Assembly: GCA_910589665.1 (NCBI GenBank)
Contig: CAJUTR010000003.1
Coordinates: forward strand, 1 to 64,000
Reading direction: 5' to 3'
Source: an uncultured Eubacterium sp.
Lineage (GTDB): Bacteria > Bacillota > Clostridia > Lachnospirales > Lachnospiraceae
DNA: 64,000 nt
Below, in pieces: positions 16,982 through 27,100 of the stretch (within the stretch, counting starts at the first letter, position 1; the number at the start of each line of letters is the position of its first letter). A program made the translations under genes and the position numbers. The notes beneath the pieces were generated by a model. The model had not been told where the DNA came from and did not search any database. It saw only the letters and a list, made by a program, of their open reading frames with translations.

Positions 16982-19900
16982 TCACAAATTCTCCATCGCC
17001 GTGGCCAGCATCAGCTTGATCCGGTTCAACTGATTGACTTCGCTGGCACCCGGGTCGTAGTCGACGGCTACGATATTGGCCCCAGGAAATGCTTTGCGGA
17101 GCGGCTTGATCACGCCTTTCCCGACGACATGGTTTGGCAGGCAGCCAAATGGCTGGGTGCACACGATATTCGGCACGCCGCTCTGGATCAGTTCGATCAT
17201 CTCCCCAGTCAAAAACCAGCCTTCACCGGTCTGATTTCCCATCGATACGAACGGCTTTGCGTACTCCGTCAGATCGTAAATGCTGGCGGGCGGTTCAAAA
17301 CGGCGGCTTGACGTGAGGGCGGCGCGCAGTTCCTTTCGGTAGCGCTCCAAAAACCAGATGGCCAGTTTCCCCATATATTTCCCGGTTTTGGAATGCCCGA
17401 GGTGATCTGCTTTAAATACGCTGTCATAGGCGCTGTACAGAAAGAAATCAAGCATATCCGGACAGACGGCCTCGGCACCCTCGGCCTCTAAAAGTTCGAC
17501 GATATAATTATTCGCCGCCGGCAGGAACTTGACGAGGATCTCGCCCACGATCCCTACTTTTGGCTTTTTCAATGTCTCATCCAGTTCGATCTCGTCAAAA
17601 TCTTTTACGATTCCCCATATATTTTTCTTCAATTCCGATTTCTTCGGATGCTTCACTGCCTCAATGCAGATCTTTTTCCATTTCTCGTGCAGGGCGTTGA
17701 CCGAGCCGGGCACTTTTTCATAGGGTCTTGTTTTGTACACGACGCGCATGAACAGATCACCATAGACGAGCGCGTGGATTGCGCCGTTTAAGAGACGGTA
17801 GTTGATCTTATAGCCGGGGTTCGACTCGACGCCGGCGCTCAGCGAGATGACGGGGATCTGTTCCATACCCGCTTTTTGAAGGGCGCGGCGGATAAATCCG
17901 ATGTAATTTGTCGCCCGGCATCCACCGCCCGTCTGGGAGATGATGACAGCTGTCCGGTCAAGATCGTATTCGCCCGATAGAAGTGCCTTCATGATCTGTC
18001 CCACGACGATGAGAGAGGGGTAGCAGGCGTCATTATTTACGTATTTCAGTCCGTAATCAAGCTCGTCCCCCCCGGTCGGGAGCTGTACCATGTGATAGCC
18101 GGCGGCCGCCAGCGCGGGGATCAGCATATCAAAGTGGATCGGCGACATCTGCGGCGTGAGGATCGTATAGGTGTTGCGCATCTCCTTTGTAAACACAACC
18201 CGTTTGTACGAGGCGTCCTTGACATGGGGTTTCACTCCTTTGCGGGCGCGGTCTTTGACCGCGGAGATCAGGGAGCGGATCCGGATCCTGGCCGCGCCGA
18301 GATTATTCACTTCGTCGATCTTCAGTACGGTGCATATTTTCCCGGAACCGGTCAGGATGTCGTTGACCTGGTCGGTTGTCACGGCGTCGAGGCCGCAGCC
18401 AAACGAATTGAGCTGGATCATCTCCAGGTTTTCCTGCGTGCGCACGTAAGAAGCGGCCGCGTACAGACGTGAGTGGTACATCCACTGATCCATCGCGATC
18501 GTTGGGCGCTCGATCGGCGCCAGATGGGATATGCTGTCTTCCGACAAGACGGCGATATCATACGAAGTGATCAGTTCGGGGATGCCGTGGTTGATTTCCG
18601 GATCGATGTGATAGGGCCTGCCTGCCAGTACGATTCCCCGTTTGCCGGTTTCCTTCATCCACTGCAGAACCTCCTCCCCTTTTTTCTTCACATCTTCTCT
18701 TGTTTGTAACAGTTCCGCGTAAGCAGCATGTACGGCCTTGCGGATTTCACGTTCTGGTATGTCGTTTTCTTTCCCGATAAAGGCGGCAAGTTCATCCGCC
18801 GCTGCTTTTTCACTCTCAAGTGACAAAAACGGATTTTGGAACGTAATGCCTTCCGCCGAAAGTTCTTCCACATTGTTTTTGATGTTTTCGCCGTAGGAAG
18901 TGACGATCGGACAGTTGTAATGGTTTCCGGCGCCTTTGAACTCTTCTCGTTCATAAGGGATGCACGGATAAAATAAATAGGTAACGCCCTGGTTTAACAG
19001 CCACATGATGTGGCCGTGCGCGAGTTTCGCCGGATAGCACTCGGATTCACTCGGGATCGATTCAATGCCGAGCGAATAAATATCGCGGCTCGATTTTGGC
19101 GACAGGATGACCTGATAGCCGAGTTCTGTAAAAAACGTAAACCAGAACGGGTAATTTTCGTATAGGTTCAATACGCGGGGAATGCCTACTGTTCCGCGGT
19201 AAGCCTGTTCTGGGCGCAGCGGTGCGTAGTGCTCGAATAGCCGTTTGTTTTTATAGTCATATAAGTTCGGTACTTCCTTTTTCTTCTTCTCCGTACCGAG
19301 TCCGCGTTCACACCGGTTGCCGGAAATAAATTGGCGGCCGCCGGTAAATTTATTGATGGTGAGCAGGCAGTGGTTCGTACAGCCCTTGCATCTCGCCATC
19401 GAACTCTCAAACTTGAGGGAAATGATGTCTTCCAGCGGGAGCATCGAAGAAACTGCCCCCTCTTCGTAATGTTCCCTGGCGATGAGGGCGGCGCCGAAGG
19501 CGCCCATGATCCCGGCGATGTCCGGCCGTACGGCCTGGCAGCCGGACACGCGCTCGAAACTGCGCAATACGGCGTCGTTATAAAACGTTCCGCCCTGCAC
19601 GACGACTTTTTTGCCGAGATCTTTCGGGTCGGTCAGTTTGATCACTTTGAGCAGTGCGTTTTTAATGACGGAGATCGCAAGACCGGACGAAATGTCAGCG
19701 ACGGTCGCGCCTTCTTTTTGTGCCTGTTTTACTTTGGAATTCATAAAAACCGTACAGCGGGAACCGAGGTCGATCGGATGTTTTGCAAATAAAGCAAGTT
19801 TGGCAAAATCTTTTACTTCATAGTTCAGCGAGCGGGCAAATGTCTCAATGAACGAACCGCACCCCGAAGAGCAGGCTTCGTTTAACTGCACGCTGTCCAC

Positions 19901-21193
19901 AGAATTATTTTTTATTTTAATGCACTTCATATCCTGCCCGCCGATGTCCAGAATGCAGTCCACTTCCGGCTCAAAAAAGGATGCGGCGTAGTAGTGGGAT
20001 ACGGTTTCGACCTCCCCCTCGTCCAGCATGAGGGCGGACTGGATCAGCGCCTCCCCGTATCCGGTCGAACAGGAGCGGACGATACTCGCACTGTCGGGAA
20101 GGATCTCATAGATTTCCTTGATCGCCTGGATCGTCGTCTTTAACGGACTTCCGTTGTTATTATCATAAAAAGAATATAAAAGGGAGCCATCTTCCCCCAC
20201 AACGGCGACTTTCGTCGTTGTCGATCCGGCGTCGATGCCGAGAAAGGCATTACCTTCGTAATCGGCGAGAGTCCCTTTTTGCACGGCGTGTTGGCTGTGC
20301 CGTTTGATAAATTCGTCATAGTCCGCTTCCGAGGCGAACAGAGGCTCCATCCGTGTCACCTCGAATTCCATATGGATTTCGCCGCTCAGTTTATCGGACA
20401 GCGCTTTCAGAGTCGTTACGCCTTCGCCTTTTGAATTCATAGCGGCGCCGCTCGCCGCAAACAGATGGGAGTGCGACGGCGCGATCACGGCTTCATCGCT
20501 CAGATGCAGCGTGCGGATAAAGGCGGCTTTTAGTTCGGTCAGGAAGTGGAGCGGTCCGCCTAAAAAAGCGACGTTTCCGCGGATCGGTTTTCCACAGGCA
20601 AGACCGCTGATCGTCTGATTGACGACAGCCTGAAAGATCGAAGCCGAAAGGTCCGGTTTGGAAGCGCCTTCGTTAATGAGCGGCTGGATATCGGTCTTGG
20701 CAAAGACGCCGCAGCGCGCCGCGATCGGATAGATCGCCTGATAGTCTTTGGCATATTCGTTCAGGCCGGCCGCGTCCGTCTTTAGAAGTGTCGCCATCTG
20801 GTCGATGAACGAGCCCGTGCCGCCGGCGCAGATCCCATTCATGCGCTGTTCAATGCCATCTGTAAAATAGATGATCTTCGCGTCCTCGCCACCCAGTTCA
20901 ATGGCAACGTCTGTCTGCGGAGCAAAATCTTTCAGAGACGTAGCTACGCTGACGACTTCCTGAACAAATGGAATGTTCAAATGTTCCGAGATCGTCAGGC
21001 CGCCAGAACCGGTTATCATCGGGGCGACCTTCAGATCGCCCAGTTCGCCATACGCCTGATGGATTATATTTTTTAAGGTTTCCTGTATGTTTGCAAAATG
21101 TCGTTCATAAGCAGAAAATATAATATGATTGGATTCATCCAATATTGCGATTTTGACAGTGGTTGAGCCAATATCAATACCTACTCTTTTCAT
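16982..21193 (-). CDS. Giant 2-hydroxyacyl-CoA dehydratase activase fusion
   Basis: Protein of 1403 residues. Two BadF/BcrA-type ATPase (activator) units come first: residues 1-260 with DIGSTTVKIAIL and CAGGTGSF, and about 325-590 with DAGSTTTKVAVV and CSSGCGSF. A linker with CKGCTNHC, a DUF2229 region and a C-terminal part resembling the HgdB/FldC dehydratase subunit follow. The family uses ATP to push an electron through a 4Fe-4S cluster into a dehydratase; what this fused form activates is not established. ATG 21193 has GGAGG seven bases upstream and begins exactly at the conserved MKRVGIDIGST; an in-frame ATG at 21256 would add 21 unrelated residues. Confidence 0.92.
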   Translation of the reverse strand: MKRVGIDIGSTTVKIAILDESNHIIFSAYERHFANIQETLKNIIHQAYGELGDLKVAPMITGSGGLTISEHLNIPFVQEVVSVATSLKDFAPQTDVAIELGGEDAKIIYFTDGIEQRMNGICAGGTGSFIDQMATLLKTDAAGLNEYAKDYQAIYPIAARCGVFAKTDIQPLINEGASKPDLSASIFQAVVNQTISGLACGKPIRGNVAFLGGPLHFLTELKAAFIRTLHLSDEAVIAPSHSHLFAASGAAMNSKGEGVTTLKALSDKLSGEIHMEFEVTRMEPLFASEADYDEFIKRHSQHAVQKGTLADYEGNAFLGIDAGSTTTKVAVVGEDGSLLYSFYDNNNGSPLKTTIQAIKEIYEILPDSASIVRSCSTGYGEALIQSALMLDEGEVETVSHYYAASFFEPEVDCILDIGGQDMKCIKIKNNSVDSVQLNEACSSGCGSFIETFARSLNYEVKDFAKLALFAKHPIDLGSRCTVFMNSKVKQAQKEGATVADISSGLAISVIKNALLKVIKLTDPKDLGKKVVVQGGTFYNDAVLRSFERVSGCQAVRPDIAGIMGAFGAALIAREHYEEGAVSSMLPLEDIISLKFESSMARCKGCTNHCLLTINKFTGGRQFISGNRCERGLGTEKKKKEVPNLYDYKNKRLFEHYAPLRPEQAYRGTVGIPRVLNLYENYPFWFTFFTELGYQVILSPKSSRDIYSLGIESIPSESECYPAKLAHGHIMWLLNQGVTYLFYPCIPYEREEFKGAGNHYNCPIVTSYGENIKNNVEELSAEGITFQNPFLSLESEKAAADELAAFIGKENDIPEREIRKAVHAAYAELLQTREDVKKKGEEVLQWMKETGKRGIVLAGRPYHIDPEINHGIPELITSYDIAVLSEDSISHLAPIERPTIAMDQWMYHSRLYAAASYVRTQENLEMIQLNSFGCGLDAVTTDQVNDILTGSGKICTVLKIDEVNNLGAARIRIRSLISAVKDRARKGVKPHVKDASYKRVVFTKEMRNTYTILTPQMSPIHFDMLIPALAAAGYHMVQLPTGGDELDYGLKYVNNDACYPSLIVVGQIMKALLSGEYDLDRTAVIISQTGGGCRATNYIGFIRRALQKAGMEQIPVISLSAGVESNPGYKINYRLLNGAIHALVYGDLFMRVVYKTRPYEKVPGSVNALHEKWKKICIEAVKHPKKSELKKNIWGIVKDFDEIELDETLKKPKVGIVGEILVKFLPAANNYIVELLEAEGAEAVCPDMLDFFLYSAYDSVFKADHLGHSKTGKYMGKLAIWFLERYRKELRAALTSSRRFEPPASIYDLTEYAKPFVSMGNQTGEGWFLTGEMIELIQSGVPNIVCTQPFGCLPNHVVGKGVIKPLRKAFPGANIVAVDYDPGASEVNQLNRIKLMLATAMENL

Positions 21194-21259
21194 GGGTGCC
21201 TCCTTCGTTTGTGTAAAATATATGCGGGCGCCGGACAGGATATGATGATGGAACAAGTC

Positions 21260-21285
21260 TTCTACGGAAGAGTCCTTCCGTAGAA
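21260..21285. promoter_or_regulatory. Perfect 10-bp hairpin in the divergent spacer
   Basis: TTCTACGGAA (21260-21269), six-base loop, TTCCGTAGAA (21276-21285). There is no U-tract on either side, so it is not a terminator. It lies 67 bases upstream of the activase ATG and could be a repressor operator or a leader stem-loop. Confidence 0.6.
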
Positions 21286-21440
21286 CGGTATCTTCCTATT
21301 TATAATTAGTCTGTTCCAGTCCAAACCCATGCACTAGTATACGACAAATTTCGTCATTTGTAAACAAAATAAAATCATCAGGCACCTTTTCCCATTGCAG
21401 GAATATAATGATAGGGAATGAAAATCATGAGAGGTGCAAC

Positions 21441-22142
21441 ATGAATAAGCGTTACTGTAACGGTATGGTGCATGTCATAAAGCAAGGAGAAACGTTGTAT
21501 CAGCTAAGCCGGAGGTACCGGGTGCCGCTCGCGCTGATCCTGCGTGCGAATCCGTACGTCGATGTGTATAACCTTCAGGTGGGACAGGAAATCTGTATCC
21601 CTGTCGTTCGCCCGTTTAACGGCATGGTATGTATGCCAATCCAGCAGAGAAATGACGGAAATCCGCGAATGATGGATAACAGACAGCGGCAGATGCCGGA
21701 CGGAAATGAACAGGAGATGGCAGGACAGATGCCATCAGAGGAAAGTCAGGCGGAGATGGAAGGAATGCCACAGCAGATGCCGCAGCAAATGCCGCAAGGC
21801 GGAATGAACCAGCAGATGCCGCAGCAGGGGGGGATGATGCCGCAATCCGGCATGGCACCGCAGCCGAATGATATGGTTGCACAATCCAGCCAGCCTTGGC
21901 CGGAAGAAAGCCCTTGTCCGTGCCAGTCCCAGGCAGACGTATATGAGCAGAATGAGGACCGTCACGAGGACGACGAGGTGGAAGTATACATCACATCAGG
22001 AAATAGAAGTTTAGGGGACATATTGAAAGAGTACGATGTGGACCTGGATGATTTTGTGGAGAAAAATGATCTGAGCCAGATCAGCATTTGTGAGGACGTC
22101 GTACTCTATCTTCCGAAAAAACACAATAATTCTCGTGGTTAA
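21441..22142 (+). CDS. LysM-domain protein with Met/Gln/Pro-rich linker
   Basis: Protein of 233 residues. One clear LysM domain (about 8-54, VIKQGETLYQLSRRYRVPL to QVGQEICIP) binds peptidoglycan or spore cortex. A low-complexity linker rich in Met, Gln and Pro (about 60-160) follows, then a second, degenerate LysM-like unit at about 185-228. No signal peptide is visible, which is typical of LysM proteins placed on forespores from the mother cell (inference). GAGAGGTG precedes ATG 21441; an upstream in-frame ATG at 21408 lacks a site. Confidence 0.85.
   Translation: MNKRYCNGMVHVIKQGETLYQLSRRYRVPLALILRANPYVDVYNLQVGQEICIPVVRPFNGMVCMPIQQRNDGNPRMMDNRQRQMPDGNEQEMAGQMPSEESQAEMEGMPQQMPQQMPQGGMNQQMPQQGGMMPQSGMAPQPNDMVAQSSQPWPEESPCPCQSQADVYEQNEDRHEDDEVEVYITSGNRSLGDILKEYDVDLDDFVEKNDLSQISICEDVVLYLPKKHNNSRG
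21765..21870 (+). repeat. Low-complexity Met-Pro-Gln repeat inside the LysM gene
   Basis: Degenerate copies of CAGCAGATGCCG encode repeated QQMPQQMPQ units. The repeats are imperfect at base level and in frame, so the length may vary between strains. Confidence 0.7.
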
Positions 22143-22145
22143 TGT

Positions 22146-22174
22146 TTGACAAAGGGGCGGGGAAAACGTATAAT
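22146..22174 (+). promoter_or_regulatory. Consensus sigma-A promoter of the CorA-type gene
   Basis: TTGACA (22146-22151), exactly 17 bp, TATAAT (22169-22174): a perfect match in both boxes and spacing. It begins four bases after the stop of the LysM gene. Predicted start is about 22181. Confidence 0.9.
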
Positions 22175-22216
22175 GTTAGAAGGTGTGGAGTGTATTCAGG
22201 AAGAATGGAGAGGATC

Positions 22217-23143
22217 ATGCTCGAGATTTTTAAGACGGTAGAAGATAAATTACAGGAAGATGACATGGTTTCCGAGGGCTGCTGGGTAGCCCTCACGAAA
22301 CCGACCAACGAGGAGCTCCAGACGGTTTCGCGGGAGACGGGCATTGATATTGACGATCTGCGCGCTCCGCTGGATGATGAAGAGAGATCCCGTATCGAGC
22401 AGGAGGGGGATTGTGTCATTGTCTTAGTGGACATCCCGTCGCTGGACGAGAAGGATCGGTATGTGACGATCCCGCTCGGTATTTATATGACAAAACAGGC
22501 GATCGTGACAGTCTGCCTGGAGGAGACGCCGGTTTTAAGGGCTTTTATGAATAACCGCGTGAGAGAATTTTATACGTTTAAGAAGACGCGGTTCGTGTTT
22601 CAGATCTTGTACCGGAACGCTACTTCCTATCTGCGGTATCTGCGCATCATTGACCGAAAGAGTGAGCAGATCGAGGAAAAGCTCCATATTTCACAGAAAA
22701 ATAAAGAGCTGATCGAACTGCTTGAACTGGAGAAGAGCCTTGTCTATTTCACGACGTCGCTGCGATCGAATGAAACGGTGCTGGAAAAACTGCTTAGGAC
22801 GGATAAGGTAAAAAAATATCCGGAGGATGAGGAACTGCTCGAAGACGTCATCATCGAAAATAAACAGGCGATCGAGATGGCGAACATATACAGCGGGATA
22901 TTGAGCGGTACGATGGATGCGTTTGCATCGGTTATTTCGAATAACCTGAACGTAGTCATGAAATTTTTATCCACTGTGACGATCGTACTTTCGATCCCAA
23001 CGCTGATCGCCAGTTTGTTTGGCATGAATTTTGTAAATATCCCGCTGGGGGACAACCCTCATGGATTTCTGATCGTAACGGTCTGTACACTGGTCTTAAC
23101 CGCCCTCGTTACGATATTCTTTCAAAGAAAAAATCTATTTTAA
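22217..23143 (+). CDS. corA: CorA-family divalent cation transporter
   Basis: Pentameric Mg2+ (or Co2+) channel subunit of 308 residues: a large cytoplasmic funnel rich in charged helices and two C-terminal membrane segments, with the selectivity motif GMN in SLFGMNFVNIPLG (about residue 275) and a lysine-rich end. A longer in-frame ATG at 22142 overlaps the LysM stop but lies upstream of the promoter at 22146-22174, so it cannot be used from that transcript. ATG 22217 has GGAG six bases upstream; ATG 22205 is the alternative. Confidence 0.92.
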   Translation: MLEIFKTVEDKLQEDDMVSEGCWVALTKPTNEELQTVSRETGIDIDDLRAPLDDEERSRIEQEGDCVIVLVDIPSLDEKDRYVTIPLGIYMTKQAIVTVCLEETPVLRAFMNNRVREFYTFKKTRFVFQILYRNATSYLRYLRIIDRKSEQIEEKLHISQKNKELIELLELEKSLVYFTTSLRSNETVLEKLLRTDKVKKYPEDEELLEDVIIENKQAIEMANIYSGILSGTMDAFASVISNNLNVVMKFLSTVTIVLSIPTLIASLFGMNFVNIPLGDNPHGFLIVTVCTLVLTALVTIFFQRKNLF

Positions 23144-23195
23144 GCGGCGGACAAGCCCGTGAGGGAAAAGGAAGAAAGAAAAGAGAGGTATTTCA

Positions 23196-24098
23196 ATGAA
23201 GTGGTTAGCGAAAATGGAGCGGAAATTTGGAAGATACGCCATCCCCAACCTGATGCGGTATATGACAGCGATCAGTCTAGCCGGCTCGCTGTTAGGCCTG
23301 TTCCAACCTGGGATTTATTATAATTATTTGAGTTTTAACGTGTATGAGATCCTGCACGGACAGGTATGGAGGCTCGTGACATTCTTATTGTATCCGTCGC
23401 TGCAGGTCGGATCCGGATTTTTGGTCAATATCGTGTTTTATGGCCTGATGCTCTACATCTTTTTATGGATTGGCGGCGTACTCGAGCAGGCGTGGGGAAG
23501 TTTCCGGTTTAATTTATTTTATTTTTCTGGGATCATTCTGCAGATTTTAGTGATGTTTGGGTATTATTTCATTGTGGTGAATGCAAACGGGAGCGGGCTG
23601 GCACCGGTTATCGGGTTCAATCTGGCAACGCAGTTTGATCTGGGGGATCTGAATTATTCCATGTTTTTGGTGTTTGCCTTTTTGTTTCCGAATGTCCAGT
23701 TTCTACTGTACTTTATCATCCCGATCAAGGCAAGATGGCTGGCGATCATAAATTTAGTCGTCTACGCCGCGGATATCATCGCATGTATCCAGGAGGGGTC
23801 CTATCTGAGTTATATGTCCATGTTCCTGTTGCTGGCCGTACTTGTTAACTTCGTCATCTTTTTGCTGATTGCGAGAAACCCGCAGGGGATCGTCGGTACG
23901 ATGCGACAGAAAAAAAGACGGGTCGTATACAGGGAGGCGGCGAGAGAGCAGCAATCAAAGGCCAGGCACCGCTGTGCGATCTGCGGTCGGACCGAGAAAG
24001 ATGCGCCGCAGCTGGAATTTCGGTACTGTTCCAAATGTGAAGGGAATTATGAGTACTGTTCCGATCATCTATTTACGCATGAACACGTCAGGCGCTGA
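23196..24098 (+). CDS. Rhomboid/Derlin-fold membrane protein with C-terminal zinc ribbon
   Basis: Protein of 300 residues with about six membrane segments in a rhomboid-like layout (GQVWRLVTFLLYP, then further hydrophobic helices). The catalytic GxSG serine motif and membrane histidine are absent; GFNLATQF occupies the expected loop. The C-terminal 50 residues hold CAICG and CSKCEGNYEYCSDH, a probable zinc-binding module. So it is likely a non-proteolytic pseudo-rhomboid that binds or chaperones membrane proteins (inference). An AAAAGAGAGGT site precedes the ATG. Confidence 0.8.
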   Translation: MKWLAKMERKFGRYAIPNLMRYMTAISLAGSLLGLFQPGIYYNYLSFNVYEILHGQVWRLVTFLLYPSLQVGSGFLVNIVFYGLMLYIFLWIGGVLEQAWGSFRFNLFYFSGIILQILVMFGYYFIVVNANGSGLAPVIGFNLATQFDLGDLNYSMFLVFAFLFPNVQFLLYFIIPIKARWLAIINLVVYAADIIACIQEGSYLSYMSMFLLLAVLVNFVIFLLIARNPQGIVGTMRQKKRRVVYREAAREQQSKARHRCAICGRTEKDAPQLEFRYCSKCEGNYEYCSDHLFTHEHVRR

Positions 24099-24171
24099 CT
24101 GGTCTGCTCGCCGCGTGAGGAAATAGAGAAGAGAAATTTTATAGAGGTGAAAGAAAGGAAAATAAGGAACA

Positions 24172-27100
24172 ATGGAGAATTTTTACACAGCAATCATATT
24201 TTTCGTGATCGCATGCTATGTATTGTACCATATGTGGTTTAAGCGGGAAGTGGCCGGGGAATTGAGACTCTTGGAAAAGCAGATGAAGCCCAACTGGTTT
24301 AATATCGCATGCCTGCTGGCGGCAGCCCTTGTAGTAAAAGCGCTGTTTGCCGTGAATTACGAGGGGTATACGACCGATATGACCTGCTTTAAGGCATGGT
24401 CCGATATGATCTATGACAATGGCATTTCGAAGTTTTATTATGTCGATGAAGGAAACGGGTATCCGCCGGGATATATGTTCGTCCTTTGGTGCATGGCAGT
24501 ATTCCGTCATATTTTCGGGATCGAGACAAGTTCTGGTACGGGTGTTTTTCTGATCAAGCTGTTTCCGATCCTGTGTGACTTAGGAGCGGCCTTTGTCATT
24601 TATCTGTTAGCGAAGAAACGGTTTTCCGAAGGGGTTTCGCTCATGCTGAGTACGTTGTACGCACTGAACCCGATGATGATCATTGATTCTTCGATGTGGG
24701 GACAGGTGGACAGCGTGTTTACGCTTACGGTTCTGCTTACGTGCTATCTCTGTATGGAGCAGAAGCGGATTCCAGCCTATTTTGTGTTCTGTCTCGGTGC
24801 GCTTCTTAAATTCCAGACGATCATGTTTGCGCCTATTTTGATCTTTACGATCATTGAGCAGGTGTTCCTCAACGATTTCAGCGTGAAGAAAATGGTGCGT
24901 GACCTGATCGGCGGCTTGAGCGCGATCGCTGCGATGTTTTTATTTGCGGTGCCGTTTGGACTGGATGTCGTCGTGCCGAAGTATGTAAACAGTCTCGGCC
25001 TCTTTGAGTACTGTACGGTCAACGCCTATAATTTTTGGATGATCATGGGGAAAAACTGGGTGGCGCAGACGGAGAAGTTTTTGTTCCTGCCATGTGAGAC
25101 ATGGGGAAATCTAGCGATCGTGGTGGCGGTTCTTTTGAGTGCGTTCGTGTTCTTCCGCATGAAGCAGGATAAGTCAAAATATTTTGTGAGCATGGTCGTG
25201 CTGATCAGCTGTGTATTCCTGTTTTCGGTGCGTATGCACGAGAGGTATCTCTTCCCGGCTATTGTGCTGATGCTGGCGGCCTTTTTGTACCATCCGACGA
25301 AGGAATTCTTTTACGCGTTTGTCGGTTTTTCCGTTGTGCAGTTTATCAATACGTCCCATGTGTATTATACGTTTATGGAACTCGGTACGACGGGTCCGGA
25401 AGGGTATATCATGGGGGCGACAGCCGTATTGACGATATTCTATTTCGGATATGTGCTCTACGGGATCTTCCGAAAAGGGGACGTGGTCTTTGAGCCGAAT
25501 ATTGATACGGGGAAAGAGTCACGCAGAAAGACAAAAGCGAGATACGCGGAAACCAACGCAAGGGCTATAAAGAAAAAAGAAAAATTCCGTTTCACGATCA
25601 CACCGTCCAAGCCATTAGAAAAGATGGGACGCATCGATCTGATCGTCTTATTTTCCATTATGCTTGTGTATTCCTGTTTCGCCCTGTACGATCTAGGCGA
25701 TATGAGCGCGCCGGAATCGGGCTGGGAGTCGTTCCAGAACGGCGGTCAGATCGTGCTCGATTTCGGGGAAACAAAGTCGGTCACGAATCTGTACAGTTAT
25801 CCGGGCTGTTTTGAAGACCGCAAATTTACGGTGGAGACGTCGAATGATGGCGTGACGTATGAAAATAAAGGTGTGGCCAATATCGGCAGCGTGTTCCGCT
25901 GGAATGATGTGAAGCTCTCAGATGACGGCGGGGAGAGTTCGGAAAATAGGGACTTTCATCTACAGACAAGATGGCTGCGTCTCACGTCTTTGGACAATGA
26001 TTCCATCGTGAAAGAGTTGTTATTTAAGGACGGAGAGGGGAACGAGATCGTACCGGCAAATGCCTCGGAGTACGCGGCGTTATTTGATGAGCAGGACGAA
26101 TTTGATCCGGAAATGGGATTCCGTAGTGGAACATATTTTGATGAGATCTATCACGGCAGGACCGCGTACGAGATGATCCACGAATACCGTTCTTATGAGA
26201 ATACGCATCCGCCGCTTGGAAAATTCTTTATTTCCCTCGGTGTTCGGATGTTTGGCATGACTCCGTTTGGCTGGCGTATCATCGGCACGCTGTTCGGGAT
26301 TGGGATGCTTCCGTTTATGTACATGTTTGGAAAGAGGCTCTTTGGGAAAACATGGCTGGCGGGAATCGTGACGACGCTGTTTGCCTTTGACTTTATGCAC
26401 TTTACCCAGACGAGGATCGCGACGATCGACGTGTACGGAACCTTTTTCATTATCGCCATGTTTTACTTTATGCTGCGGTATTCGCAGACGAGTTTTTATG
26501 ATACCGATTTCAAGAAGACGCTCATTCCGCTCGGATTAAGCGGCTTGATGATGGGACTTGGCTGCGCGAGCAAATGGACGGCGATCTACGCCGGAGCCGG
26601 ACTTGGCATTTATTTCTTCGGTATTATGATCCGCCGGTACATGGAGTTCCGTCTGGCGCAGAAAAATCCGAACGGGGAGACGGCGGGGATTTCCCACAGC
26701 CATATCATTGATGGATTTCAGCCTTTGCTCATAAAAACACTGGTTGCGTGCGTCGTATTTTTTATCGTCATACCGGGACTGATCTATCTGCTTTCTTATA
26801 TCCCGTTCCAAGGGGATAGTCCAAAGATGGGATTATGGGAGCGGATGATCGCCAATCAGGAGGGGATGTTCAGTTATCATTCCCAGCTCGTGGCTACGCA
26901 TCCGTATTCATCACTTTGGTATGAGTGGCCGACGATGATCCGTCCGGTCTTTTATTACAGCAATACCGTGGCAAACGACCTGCGCGAGGGGATCAGCGCG
27001 TTTGGAAATCCACTCGTTTGGTGGGCTGGTATTTTTGCCTTTGCGTACATGATCTACCGCATTTTTGCGAAACATGACCGAACGGCCTGCTTCCTGTCGT

